Positions 42,871 through 51,653 of a stretch of 64,000 bases of DNA are shown in pieces. The first letter of the stretch is position 1; each line of letters opens with the position of its first letter. The notes beneath the pieces were generated by a model. That model did not search any database, was not told where the DNA came from, and saw only the letters and a list, made by a program, of their open reading frames with translations. The position numbers and the translations under genes are program-made. Origin of the DNA: Parabacteroides sp. PM6-13 (GTDB lineage: Bacteria > Bacteroidota > Bacteroidia > Bacteroidales > Tannerellaceae); NCBI RefSeq assembly GCF_029892605.1, contig NZ_JARXWF010000017.1:1-64000 (forward strand). Direction: 5' to 3'.

Positions 42871-44190
42871 TTAATAACGTTTGGTGAGTTTTATTCCTTT
42901 ATAATAATGTTTTAAGATCTTGTCATACGTAAATCCCTGCGTGCTCATCATCGCTGCCCCGATCTGACAAAGCCCCACGCCATGCCCCCAACCGGCTCCT
43001 TTCAGACGGAATCGTCCGGGAACGCCATCGGTCACCTCCAGGCGGTCGACCACAAAGGCGGAGCTATACAAATGGCTTGCGGACAATACACGGCGGATCT
43101 CCAATTCTTTTCCGATCACAACACTTCGGTCGCTGCCAACGATTTGCAGTTCCTCTATCCGTCCCGACGGTCCTCGCTTCAGCGGAACCAGATCGAGTAT
43201 GGCGCCTAATTGAAACTCTTTATAATTGTCAGCCAATAATCGGCTTATTTCTGCTTGCGTATAGGTCACCTCCCAACGGTAAAAGTCGGAGGTTTCCTGA
43301 TCGTAATGGTTGAGCACCTCTTGCAGGATCTGTTTGTCCGTCGTATGGCAGAACGCCTCCGGACTGCTTTCGATCCACCGGCGAGCCGTCTCTTCGGAGC
43401 GAAGATCGGGTAGTTCTCCTTCCGGCATGGTGTCGCGCACAGCCGCCAGATAGGGATAAGAGGTCGGCTCCCAACAGGTTTCAAACACTTCAGTCACCCC
43501 ACCGCAACACTTGGAGAAGCGGGCATCGCAGATTTCACCCTGGCAGGAAAGCACCTCACCACGAGTCTCCCGTACGGCGGCTTCGACCAAAGGAGTCGAT
43601 GCGCGGGTAATCCCCTGATAGCGCTGGCAATGATCGTCGGCACAAACGTCGAACAGGAGATGATCCTCCCGGTCATACCAACGGATAAGACGATCCTGAT
43701 CCTGATGAGTGCTTTGATAAAGAGCTTCGGTTTCCTGCAAAGAGGCATTCTTTTGCAGTTGCGCCAACAGCCAGCTGCGCGAGATAACGGCATGCGCCTT
43801 CAATAATTCTTTGGAGCTGGTCGCACTCATCTCCGAAGAGATCACGCTGACAAGGTATTCTTCGACATTGATCTCGTTGATCACTACGATCCCCTCATCC
43901 GTGGCAACCAAATCCAACCCACCACGGAAGCGCTGGTTTTCACTGCGTTCCCAATGGAAGTCTTTGCCGATAACCACATCGTTCAGTTCAAAATAGGCAT
44001 CCGACGAAGCCGGTTCAAAGTAAATATCTGTATGCTTTTTGCCCTGATAAAAGATGCGGTTGTCGATAAACAACACCCGTTGCTCTCCGGTTAGGAACTC
44101 ACCCGTCACCGTATTGATATAAGAAGAATGGAAAGAAAAGGAGATCTCTTTTCCGGTGAGTATTCCCACATTGATACTTGGCGCTTTCAT
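42871..44190 (-). CDS. SpoIID/LytB domain protein
   Basis: A 439-residue protein whose central part (about 105-430) is a SpoIID domain: NVEEYLVSVISSEMSATSSKELLKAHAVISRSW, FSKCCGGVTEVFETCWE and RLKGAGWGHGVGLCQIGAAMM. In Bacillus, SpoIID is a lytic transglycosylase acting on denuded peptidoglycan. Here, in a non-sporulating Gram-negative context, cell-wall turnover is the likely role. No clear signal peptide is visible at the N-terminus, so its location is uncertain. The catalytic Glu equivalent is probably in SSEMSA. Confidence 0.9.
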   Translation of the reverse strand: MKAPSINVGILTGKEISFSFHSSYINTVTGEFLTGEQRVLFIDNRIFYQGKKHTDIYFEPASSDAYFELNDVVIGKDFHWERSENQRFRGGLDLVATDEGIVVINEINVEEYLVSVISSEMSATSSKELLKAHAVISRSWLLAQLQKNASLQETEALYQSTHQDQDRLIRWYDREDHLLFDVCADDHCQRYQGITRASTPLVEAAVRETRGEVLSCQGEICDARFSKCCGGVTEVFETCWEPTSYPYLAAVRDTMPEGELPDLRSEETARRWIESSPEAFCHTTDKQILQEVLNHYDQETSDFYRWEVTYTQAEISRLLADNYKEFQLGAILDLVPLKRGPSGRIEELQIVGSDRSVVIGKELEIRRVLSASHLYSSAFVVDRLEVTDGVPGRFRLKGAGWGHGVGLCQIGAAMMSTQGFTYDKILKHYYKGIKLTKRY

Positions 44191-44371
44191 TTCTCAGTTT
44201 TTTATGGTTCTTTTCGTTGCTACACCTGTTATAAGTATCAAAATGTCAGTTCAACCCCGTCTTTTCTCCACGCAAACCGTATAGCGAACGACAAACTTAC
44301 ACAAGAAAATCGAAAAAAACAACATAAATGACAATATGCTTCAAAGAGCAGATTTTCTCCGTAATAATTTA

Positions 44372-44379
44372 TATATTTG
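44372..44379 (+). promoter_or_regulatory. -7 box of the DUF1573/meaB operon
   Basis: TATATTTG matches TAnnTTTG, 23 bases before the first ATG. No -33 TTG at standard spacing. Confidence 0.55.
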
Positions 44380-44402
44380 TCGCATATTAAATAAAAAAAG
44401 AA

Positions 44403-44774
44403 ATGAAACAGATTATTTTTATTTTTATGGCCCTTCTTTTGGCAACTGGTGCTGCGAATGCACAGGCTGTCATCTCTACGGAAAGTGCTAATTTCGACTT
44501 CGGAGAAGTCAAAGAAGCAGATGGAAAAGTGGAACATGCATTTGTTATCAAAAACACCGGTGACCAACCGCTGGTGATCACCCGTGTCATCCCCTCTTGC
44601 GGATGTACAACACCCGATTGGACAAAAGAACCGATCGCAGCAGGCAAAACAGGAACAATCAAGATAACATTCGACCCGGCAAACCGTCCCGGCCCTTTCG
44701 CCAAAACGATTTCTGTTTACAGCAACGGAAAAACGGGTAGTTTTATATTGACCATCCGGGGGGATGTGAAATAA
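44403..44774 (+). CDS. DUF1573 domain protein, short
   Basis: A 123-residue exported protein with signal peptide (IFIFMALLLATGAANAQA) and one Ig-like DUF1573 domain: FDFGEVKEADGKVEHAFVIKNTG, PLVITRVIPSCGCTTPDW, then AAGKTGTIKITFDPANRPGPFAKTISVYSN. The two cysteines of SCGC are a family hallmark. Function is unknown; such domains resemble ASH/HYDIN scaffolds. It is very similar to the N-terminal domain of the next protein, so a local duplication is likely. They are 30 bases apart. Confidence 0.9.
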   Translation: MKQIIFIFMALLLATGAANAQAVISTESANFDFGEVKEADGKVEHAFVIKNTGDQPLVITRVIPSCGCTTPDWTKEPIAAGKTGTIKITFDPANRPGPFAKTISVYSNGKTGSFILTIRGDVK

Positions 44775-44804
44775 TCCCCCGATTAAGATGATAAACCACA
44801 AGAT

Positions 44805-45917
44805 ATGACGTGTCACTTAAAACGTATTATGTTGATCGTGCTTGGGATCGTGTGTTTCACGATAGCCGGCGCTCAAAGCAATGCGCAATTAAAAGTAGAG
44901 GAGACCACCTTTAACTTTGGTAACATCAATGAGGTCGACGGCCCGGTGAATCATGTTTTTACGATTCGTAATACCGGAAAGAAGCCTTTGGTGATTACAC
45001 GCGTGACCGCCTCTTGTGGATGCACCCGACCGGAATGGTCGAAAGAACCGATTGCCGCGGGCAAAACCGGTGAACTGAAAATCACCTTTGATCCGAAAGG
45101 ACGACCGGGACCGTTTCTGAAAACCATTTCGATCTACAGTAATGGGAACAAAGGAAGTTATATCTTGACGATCAAAGGGAATGTGAAACCGAAGTCATTT
45201 CAACCGGTATTCACCTATCCCTATTCGATCGGAGAGCTTAAACTTCACACCAAAACGATTTTATATAGCACGATTCGTCCGGAAGAGACAATCGTTGAAC
45301 GCATCAATCTGTTGAATGACACGCAACAGCCTCTAACGGTTGTACTGGGAAAAGTAGCCAATTGCTTTGCCACTTCGGTCAGTCCGGAAGTATTGAAACC
45401 GGGAGAAACTGGGGAGATCACCGTGCAATTGGACGCGAAGGCGGTGAAACGCATGGGACGCATTACAGCCGAGTTGCCCGTAGCCGTTGTCAGCATCGAC
45501 CAGAAAGAGACGGTGGGTTCTATTCAGATCGCGGCAAATATCATCGACAACTTCAACAAACTGACAGCGGCGGAAAAGGCACAAGCCCCTGTGGCACATC
45601 TTTCCGGTACGCTTTTGGAATTCGGTCAGTTGCCGACAAAAGGCAGCATTATCCCGCTTATTGGCGGACGCGCGACCATCTCTTTTGACATAACAAACAC
45701 AGGAAAAACGCCGTTACAGATTTATAGTGTTACAAGTGACGATGAACGTCTGGACATCTCAGGCGGACGACGGGAACTGAAGCCGGGCGCTACGGCGACC
45801 TTCAAAGTATCTGTCCGTCCGAAAGAGGTCAAGACAAAACTGGAATCGCTGATCAATGTGGTATGCAATGATCCGAATGGTCCGGTCAGACTGATAAAGG
45901 TAACGGCCTATAAATAG
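44805..45917 (+). CDS. DUF1573 domain protein, long
   Basis: A 370-residue exported protein with a signal peptide (IMLIVLGIVCFTIAGAQ), an N-terminal DUF1573 domain (about 28-125, with SCGCTRPEWSKEPIAAGKTGELKITFDPKGRPGP), and two further Ig-like segments (about 130-240 and 270-365, the last with ITNTGKTPLQIYSVTSDDERL and GATATFKVSVRPKE). It appears to be a periplasmic or surface scaffold with no enzymatic motif. It is nearly identical in domain pattern to its neighbour and lies 9 bases before meaB. Confidence 0.9.
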   Translation: MTCHLKRIMLIVLGIVCFTIAGAQSNAQLKVEETTFNFGNINEVDGPVNHVFTIRNTGKKPLVITRVTASCGCTRPEWSKEPIAAGKTGELKITFDPKGRPGPFLKTISIYSNGNKGSYILTIKGNVKPKSFQPVFTYPYSIGELKLHTKTILYSTIRPEETIVERINLLNDTQQPLTVVLGKVANCFATSVSPEVLKPGETGEITVQLDAKAVKRMGRITAELPVAVVSIDQKETVGSIQIAANIIDNFNKLTAAEKAQAPVAHLSGTLLEFGQLPTKGSIIPLIGGRATISFDITNTGKTPLQIYSVTSDDERLDISGGRRELKPGATATFKVSVRPKEVKTKLESLINVVCNDPNGPVRLIKVTAYK

Positions 45918-45926
45918 ACAAGATTC

Positions 45927-47021
45927 ATGAATCACCCTGAAAATGACGATCAATATAAGGGGTTGAAGGTCAATAAGGGCATATCAGATGTTCCTACCAT
46001 CAACCCTTACCTAAAGCAACGCGTTCAGCGTCGCCGCTTCACACCCAGCGAATTTGTAGAAGGCATCCTCAAAGGAGACATCAGTATTCTCAGCCAGGCA
46101 GTGACGCTTGTAGAGAGTTCCTTGCATGAACATCAGCAGGTGGCTCAGGAGATTATAGAGAAGTGCCTCCCCCATTCGGGTCAGTCGGTACGCGTAGGCA
46201 TTACCGGCGTTCCGGGAGCCGGCAAGAGCACCTCGATCGATGTGTTCGGTATGCATCTATTGGAAAAGGGACGTAAATTGGCTGTCTTGGCTATCGACCC
46301 AAGCAGCGAACGCACCAAAGGGAGTATCCTGGGCGACAAAACCCGCATGGAAGATCTGTCGCGTCAGAAAAACGCTTTCATCCGCCCCTCCCCATCAGCC
46401 GGTTCCTTAGGTGGTGTTGCCCGGAAGACAAGGGAAACCATCATTCTCTGCGAAGCAGCCGGCTTCGATAGTATTTTCGTTGAGACGGTCGGAGTCGGAC
46501 AAAGCGAAACGGCAGTCCATTCGATGGTCGACTTCTTCCTGTTGATTCAGCTGGCAGGTACGGGAGATGAATTACAGGGTATCAAACGTGGTATTATGGA
46601 AATGGCCGATGGCATAGTGATCAACAAAGCCGATGGTGACAATATCGACAAAGCCAAGTTGGCGGCGTCCCAGTTCCGCAACGCACTCCACCTGTTTCCG
46701 CCATCCGAATCGGGATGGAACCCGCAGGTGCTTACCTATTCAGGCTATTACAACCTCGGCATCAAAGAGATATGGGAGATGATCGATGCCTATATCGTGT
46801 TCACCAAAGAGAATGGTTTCTTTGAACACAAACGTAACGAACAGGCTAAGTACTGGATGTATGAAAGCATCAACGAAACATTGCGGCAGACATTCTACCA
46901 CAATCCGGCGGTAGAGAAAATCCTCTCTTCCACCGAACAACAGGTATTGCACAATGAAATCAGTTCGTTTATCGCTGCCAAACAAATGATGGACACCTTC
47001 CTCGAAGATATTCGTAAATAG
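45927..47021 (+). CDS. meaB: Methylmalonyl-CoA mutase-associated GTPase MeaB
   Basis: A 364-residue G3E P-loop GTPase. Walker A is GVPGAGKST (94-102); VLAIDPSSERTKGSILGDKTRMEDLS is the conserved switch region; FVETVGVGQSE is Walker B; NKADGD is the base-recognition motif. MeaB protects and loads adenosylcobalamin on methylmalonyl-CoA mutase, part of succinate-to-propionate conversion. The mutase genes are not in this window. It starts 9 bases after the long DUF1573 gene. No gene for cobalamin handling is nearby. Confidence 0.95.
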   Translation: MNHPENDDQYKGLKVNKGISDVPTINPYLKQRVQRRRFTPSEFVEGILKGDISILSQAVTLVESSLHEHQQVAQEIIEKCLPHSGQSVRVGITGVPGAGKSTSIDVFGMHLLEKGRKLAVLAIDPSSERTKGSILGDKTRMEDLSRQKNAFIRPSPSAGSLGGVARKTRETIILCEAAGFDSIFVETVGVGQSETAVHSMVDFFLLIQLAGTGDELQGIKRGIMEMADGIVINKADGDNIDKAKLAASQFRNALHLFPPSESGWNPQVLTYSGYYNLGIKEIWEMIDAYIVFTKENGFFEHKRNEQAKYWMYESINETLRQTFYHNPAVEKILSSTEQQVLHNEISSFIAAKQMMDTFLEDIRK

Positions 47022-47045
47022 GCATTCCCCAGAAATAGATTGTGA

Positions 47046-48233
47046 CTACAATTCGCCTCTGACCTGTTTGATATAGTCCGAGGGTGAGCAGCCTGTGGTT
47101 TCACGAAACTGCTTATAGAAGACGCTACGCGATTTGAAGCCTGAGTCAGCAATCAACTGAGTCGTTTCCGGTTTCTTCGGCTGTTTTTTGATCAGGTCGA
47201 TCGCGTATTGCATGCGGTATTGGTTTACGAACGTATAAAAATTAATCTCAAACTCACCATTGATCAACTGAGACAGGTAGGTCTTATTGGTTTGCAAAGC
47301 CTGCGCTACATCCCCTAAGCTCAATTCCGGATCCAGATAGGGTTTCTCTTTCTCAAAATACTCTGTCAAAGCATGTTTCATCCGCTCCATCGGATAGCGC
47401 ACCGCTAACTCCTCCGGCGATTCCGGGGAAGCCTCCTTGGCAGCCTCTTCCGTTTGCGCCTCCTTGGTCTCCGGCAGAGACTCCTCCGTAGGCACCTCTT
47501 CCTGGCGAAATCCCAACCAGAAAATTGCCACGATGGAAATGGTACAAAGCACGCCAAACATCACTTTGGCAACAACGGAGGATTGACTCATCCAAAGCAG
47601 ATCACTAAAGGCAAAGACCGCGAACAGCGCAAGGCTCCAACCGATCCAGTTCAGATTGATATCTTCCTCATAAGAATAGGTTTCACGGATAAATTTCTTA
47701 TGCCGGAAATACATAGAAAGCGAACGGAGCGCAATATAACATTCAAAGAAAACCAAACCCGCCAAAGCCAATAAACGGACAATAACAGCCGGGTGGGTGG
47801 TCTGCTCGACAATCATTTGCCAACTAACCGTGTGCGTGGTATCGCCATAAAAAACCTCCAATAGAACAAAAACAGCAGAGAACAAGGCGCCACCCGACAA
47901 AAACATCCATATATATTTGCGTGTCAATATTTTGGGTTGCATCAACGAGGTCATGTAAAACAATACAAACATGGAACAAAAGATACTGACCAACGGATTC
48001 AGTACCCGCAGGATCTCTGTTTTATACTCCGCCGTATATCGGTCGTAATAGAAACTAAAAATCATACCAAACCCTAATGCAATCAGGTAGGCCGCCAAGT
48101 ATTTTTGTGAATGCGAATGTTGTTTGTTTGCCAATAAGGCAAAGCCCGCCCAAAAGGCACTTATGATAGGGATTAAATAAAGATAGATACCAAGATCGTG
48201 GTAGTAGTCATTGAATAATGTAGAGTTTTCCAT
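47046..48233 (-). CDS. Membrane-bound AraC-family transcriptional regulator
   Basis: A 395-residue protein. About seven hydrophobic helices fill residues 12-230 (for example LIPIISAFWAGFALLA, ALFAVFAFSDLLWM, FGVLCTISIVAIFWLGF), then an acidic linker rich in Glu (about 232-275), then an AraC helix-turn-helix domain (about 290-395, LSLGDVAQALQTNKTYLSQLINGEFEINFYTFVNQYRMQYAIDLI and FKSRSVFYKQFRETTGCSPSDYIKQVR). Such proteins are thought to act as one-component membrane receptors. The ligand is unknown. It is convergent with meaB, with only 24 bases between. Confidence 0.92.
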   Translation of the reverse strand: MENSTLFNDYYHDLGIYLYLIPIISAFWAGFALLANKQHSHSQKYLAAYLIALGFGMIFSFYYDRYTAEYKTEILRVLNPLVSIFCSMFVLFYMTSLMQPKILTRKYIWMFLSGGALFSAVFVLLEVFYGDTTHTVSWQMIVEQTTHPAVIVRLLALAGLVFFECYIALRSLSMYFRHKKFIRETYSYEEDINLNWIGWSLALFAVFAFSDLLWMSQSSVVAKVMFGVLCTISIVAIFWLGFRQEEVPTEESLPETKEAQTEEAAKEASPESPEELAVRYPMERMKHALTEYFEKEKPYLDPELSLGDVAQALQTNKTYLSQLINGEFEINFYTFVNQYRMQYAIDLIKKQPKKPETTQLIADSGFKSRSVFYKQFRETTGCSPSDYIKQVRGEL

Positions 48234-48255
48234 ATCAGCTTATTTTGAGGGTACA

Positions 48256-48263
48256 CAAAAATA
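48256..48263 (-). promoter_or_regulatory. -7 box of the membrane AraC-type regulator gene
   Basis: TATTTTTG on the minus strand fits TAnnTTTG, 22 bases before the ATG. Confidence 0.5.
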
Positions 48264-48442
48264 GTGGGAATAAATGAAACGGATATGTTATTAAACAGTT
48301 TTTAAATGAAACAGACACAAATTAAACAAAACGGACAGACTTTCTTGCAGAACCGATTAGATTTGTACATGTTTTAGGCGATTATGTAGACACTACCCCT
48401 CTATATAATACACACACTAAAATCTTTAAGCTTTAAACGCAA

Positions 48443-48480
48443 AACCCCTTGGTGTTTCACCCCTCGAAACATCAAGGGTT
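48443..48480 (-). terminator. Terminator of the rsmI/yjjG operon
   Basis: AACCCCTTGGTGTTTC pairs with GAAACATCAAGGGTT (one bulge and one mismatch) just beyond the phosphatase stop. On the minus strand it is followed by TTTTGCGTTT. Confidence 0.75.
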
Positions 48481-48493
48481 CTTTATTTATAGC

Positions 48494-49189
48494 TCACAGG
48501 ATATTTTCTACCTCTTTCAGGGAAGAGACAGTAAAGGTGGGTTGAAAGCCATGAGGTGAAAGTCCCCCAGGATTCAGCCAAAGCTGATCGATCCGGGCAT
48601 TATGCGCGCCTACGATATCCGCCTCCCAGCTGTCGCCGATCATCAGACTCTCCTGTCGACGCGAATTGGTATTACGCAAAGCAAAATCGAATATTTCTTT
48701 ATGAGGTTTTTGTATCCCCGCGTCTTCAGACAGGATCATCCGCTCGATATAGGGAGCCAGACCGGAATTTTCCAACTTCTTGAATTGCACCTCCCGGAAT
48801 CCATTCGACAGGATAAACAGGCGATAAGCCGGGCGGAGATACTCCAGGAGTTCTATCGATCCCGGAATAAGCCGTGTACGGGTGGTGGTTCGCTCCAGAA
48901 AATCCCGGTTAATGGTCAACACTTGTTCCCGGTCGTCAATGCCCATCGGCTGAAGCACATAATGAAAGCGTTCGTAAATAAGGGTTTGGCGATCGATCTT
49001 ATGTTCCCGGTAAAGCGCCCAGAGGTTTTCATTATTGGGCATATAGGAGGCATAGAAAGCCTCGAAGGAGGCATAATGCCGATCCCAATGGTAATCGACA
49101 TATAGCTCTTCGAGGCACTCTTTATTGTTATGGTACGTATCCCAAAGGGTATCGTCCAGATCAATGAATAGGCTTTTGTATCTCATCAA
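48494..49189 (-). CDS. YjjG-family noncanonical pyrimidine nucleotidase (HAD)
   Basis: A 231-residue HAD hydrolase. Motif I is LFIDLDDTLWDTYHN with the nucleophile Asp, motif II is FILSNGFRE, motif III K in GIQKPHKEIFDFAL and motif IV MIGDSWEADIVGAHN. The family, and the YjjG-like spacing, hydrolyses nucleoside monophosphates including damaged pyrimidines. Its ATG overlaps the preceding lipoprotein stop by 4 bases (49186-49189). It is the last gene of the minus-strand operon. Confidence 0.9.
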   Translation of the reverse strand: MMRYKSLFIDLDDTLWDTYHNNKECLEELYVDYHWDRHYASFEAFYASYMPNNENLWALYREHKIDRQTLIYERFHYVLQPMGIDDREQVLTINRDFLERTTTRTRLIPGSIELLEYLRPAYRLFILSNGFREVQFKKLENSGLAPYIERMILSEDAGIQKPHKEIFDFALRNTNSRRQESLMIGDSWEADIVGAHNARIDQLWLNPGGLSPHGFQPTFTVSSLKEVENIL

Positions 49190-50061
49190 CTCACCTGAAT
49201 CACCAAATACTTGCCCAGACTCCAGAACAATTCTTCATTCGTAATAACAAATGTCAGGTTACCCTCTTCGTCTTTCTGTAATTCCCATGTTCCATCCGGA
49301 TGATTGGAGCGCAATTTGGCTTTTCCGGCAAACAGCGGAATCTGTTTCACCTCACGGATATCAATGGAGATAAAATAATCGCGGTTGAAATCTTCTTCCA
49401 GCGCTTTCGATTTGGAGAAGAGTCCACCACCGGTCAGGATGTTCTGATCTTTCAGTTCTTTGGATGTTCCGAAGCAATAATAAGCCGTATGGAGCTCACG
49501 ATCCTGCTGATTCAAGGCTTCTGTCTGCAAAGCGGTCGTAGTGGCCAACACCTCCACGTCTTCATTCAACGCGGCAACCATCTCATCCAGTTCCTGGATG
49601 CGCACATTCTTTTTCGCCAGGTCTTCCTGCAATGAGGTGATCATGATTGTTTTCTGATCCATTTCGGCATTCAGGCGTTCGATCGAACGACGCAATGAGG
49701 CTGAGTTCACGTTGCTGTTCTTCAGCTTTGCCTCCAGTTCACTGATCTGCTGTTTGTTTTTCTTCAGCGTTTCAGTGATCATCTGCATATTTTGCTTTAT
49801 CTGCTCCCGTTTGCTTTGAGTCATTTCCGTATCCGATTGGCTTTGCACCGTCAGGTAGTTTTCGGCTTCACGAATAGATAGAATATCCTCTTCCACGTCG
49901 TTAAGGATGGCCAGCATTTCATTCAATTCTGTCGCATTACGCGTGCTTTCGATCTTCAACGAATCGTTCTCTGCTTTCATTTGTTTGTACTCCTTAGAGT
50001 TTTGAACACATGAAGCCATAAAGATCAGTGTACTGAAACAAATTACAAAAACTTTTTTCAT
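49186..50061 (-). CDS. Coiled-coil lipoprotein of unknown function
   Basis: A 291-residue protein with lipobox IFMASC, a coiled coil from about residue 25 to 185 (many heptads, for example LKIESTRNATELNEMLAI and ISELEAKLKNSNVN), and a globular C-terminus of about 100 residues with AYYCFGTSKELKDQNILTGGGLFSK and TWELQKDEEGNL. I do not recognise a function. It is anchored to a membrane and conserved in appearance with Bacteroidales lipoproteins adjacent to rsmI, but I cannot confirm this without a search. Its end overlaps the next gene by 4 bases. Confidence 0.8.
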   Translation of the reverse strand: MKKVFVICFSTLIFMASCVQNSKEYKQMKAENDSLKIESTRNATELNEMLAILNDVEEDILSIREAENYLTVQSQSDTEMTQSKREQIKQNMQMITETLKKNKQQISELEAKLKNSNVNSASLRRSIERLNAEMDQKTIMITSLQEDLAKKNVRIQELDEMVAALNEDVEVLATTTALQTEALNQQDRELHTAYYCFGTSKELKDQNILTGGGLFSKSKALEEDFNRDYFISIDIREVKQIPLFAGKAKLRSNHPDGTWELQKDEEGNLTFVITNEELFWSLGKYLVIQVS

Positions 50062-50106
50062 ATGATTACAATTTAGTTTGCGCCTTGTAACAGGCGTTTT
50101 GATTAA

Positions 50107-50802
50107 TTATTCATCTTGTTTTTCTTTCTTCGGATCGTGTCCGCTCACTATAAGAACAAATTCTCCCCTTGGTTCGTTCACAGAAAAGTGAGCAATCAGC
50201 TCTTGCAGGCTTCCCCGAACTGTTTCTTCAAACTTTTTGGTCAGCTCCCGAGAGACAGAGGCTCTTCGCTCCTCGCCCATCACTTCCGCCAGCTGGGTCA
50301 GGGTTTTCACAATGCGGTAAGGCGATTCGTAGAACACCAACGTACGCGGCTCGGTTGCCAGCGACTTCAACAGGGTCTGGCGTCCCTTCTTAACCGGCAG
50401 GAAGCCAATGAATGTGAAAGCGTCGCACGGTAGTCCGCTATTCACCAGCGCCGGCACAAAAGCCGTAGGGCCAGGCAAACATTCCACGTCGACCCCCTGT
50501 TGCACACAGGCGCGCACCAACAGAAAGCCCGGATCAGAAATAGCCGGTGTACCGGCATCCGACACAAGCGCGACCATCTCTCCTCCCCGGATGCGCTCAG
50601 CGATCATCTCTACCGTTTTATGTTCGTTGAATTTATGGTGAGACATCATTTTGTTCTCAATCTCATAATGCTTCAGGAGAAAAGCCGTCGTGCGCGTATC
50701 TTCCGCCAGGATAAGATCCGCCTCACGAAGCACCCGGATAGCCCGGAATGTCATATCTTCCAGGTTCCCGATCGGGGTAGGTACAATAATTAGTTTAGAC
50801 AC
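50107..50802 (-). CDS. rsmI: 16S rRNA (cytidine(1402)-2'-O)-methyltransferase
   Basis: A 231-residue SAM-dependent methyltransferase of the tetrapyrrole-methylase fold. Motifs are LIIVPTPIGNLEDMTFRAIRVLREADLILAEDTRTT, ALVSDAGTPAISDPGFLLVRAC, GPTAFVPALVNSGLP and the RsmI hallmark FIGFLPVKKGRQ with VSRELTKKFEE. It methylates C1402 of 16S rRNA together with RsmH. It starts 42 bases after the conserved hypothetical gene. Confidence 0.96.
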   Translation of the reverse strand: MSKLIIVPTPIGNLEDMTFRAIRVLREADLILAEDTRTTAFLLKHYEIENKMMSHHKFNEHKTVEMIAERIRGGEMVALVSDAGTPAISDPGFLLVRACVQQGVDVECLPGPTAFVPALVNSGLPCDAFTFIGFLPVKKGRQTLLKSLATEPRTLVFYESPYRIVKTLTQLAEVMGEERRASVSRELTKKFEETVRGSLQELIAHFSVNEPRGEFVLIVSGHDPKKEKQDE

Positions 50803-50844
50803 CTTTGTTGTTGTGCTTATTAATATATCTGGTTCATCGTCGGG

Positions 50845-51501
50845 TTATAAAAACCGCTTCTCAATAAAAGAAAGAAACTCTGCTACCACCGGAGCGTCTA
50901 CATCCCACATGAGCTGTTCCTGCAGATAAACGACAGAATCCTCATAAGTCTGTAGATTGTTTAGATCAGCAATAGCCTGGTTCATTTTCAACTCGTCACT
51001 ACCAAAAAGCTCACGACGAAAACGAAAATGATCATTCAAACTGAATGCCTTCTTCAGGTCTGCCAGATTCTTTTTCCCCAATAAATCGTTTAGCGAAACA
51101 GCCGCACGCTCTTTTTCCGCCTCTTCATGTTTGTCCACCGGCGTGACTTCCTCATCATGCATCACTTCCTCATCAGAAGGGAAAACATAGGGTTCTGCCA
51201 CCGCCTCCGGCTCATGTAGCTCTTCCGCTGCTTCTTCTACGACCGGAGCTTCCTCTTCGGGCTGCGCGGTTGGCGTAAGGATAGATTGCATACGCGAACG
51301 ATGCACCTCCATCTGGTGGCTAAGCATTTCGAGCTGTTCCGCCTCCAGATTATGCAAGTCGTTTAGTATCTTATGAGCTATTTCGAAAGACTGGCTGAAA
51401 AAAGAGACAGGATAGACCTCCGCTTCACGCATCCCTGCTACTTTTTTTTCTAATTCACGAATATCCAACAGCAGATAATCAATTCTTACCTTATTTGCCA
51501 T
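50845..51501 (-). CDS. Conserved hypothetical protein
   Basis: A 218-residue cytoplasmic protein. The N-terminal part (1-75) is helical (ELEKKVAGMREAEVYPVSFFSQSFEI). An acidic, proline-containing linker rich in Glu (about 80-135) follows. The C-terminal block AAVSLNDLLGKKNLADLKKAFSLNDHFRF and ELKMNQAIADLNNLQTYEDSVVYLQEQLMWD looks conserved. I recognise no catalytic motif. It starts the operon with rsmI. A role with translation or RNA cannot be inferred from the sequence alone. Confidence 0.78.
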   Translation of the reverse strand: MANKVRIDYLLLDIRELEKKVAGMREAEVYPVSFFSQSFEIAHKILNDLHNLEAEQLEMLSHQMEVHRSRMQSILTPTAQPEEEAPVVEEAAEELHEPEAVAEPYVFPSDEEVMHDEEVTPVDKHEEAEKERAAVSLNDLLGKKNLADLKKAFSLNDHFRFRRELFGSDELKMNQAIADLNNLQTYEDSVVYLQEQLMWDVDAPVVAEFLSFIEKRFL

Positions 51502-51599
51502 ACCTAATTGTTTTTATAGACTGTATAAAATTAGTTATCTCTGGTCTTCGCAACAAAAGTACATTATTTCTCCTTATGATATCTTAATTAACCATTTTT

Positions 51600-51630
51600 T
51601 TGGCGGTGTTATCTGTTAGCCTTATATTTG
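51600..51630 (+). promoter_or_regulatory. Promoter of the ECF sigma factor gene
   Basis: TTG at 51600-51602, a 20-base gap and TATATTTG at 51623-51630 fit the consensus exactly. The TTG that would start the longest frame is this -33 element. Confidence 0.7.
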
Positions 51631-51653
51631 TTTTTCAACAAAGATTCAACCCT

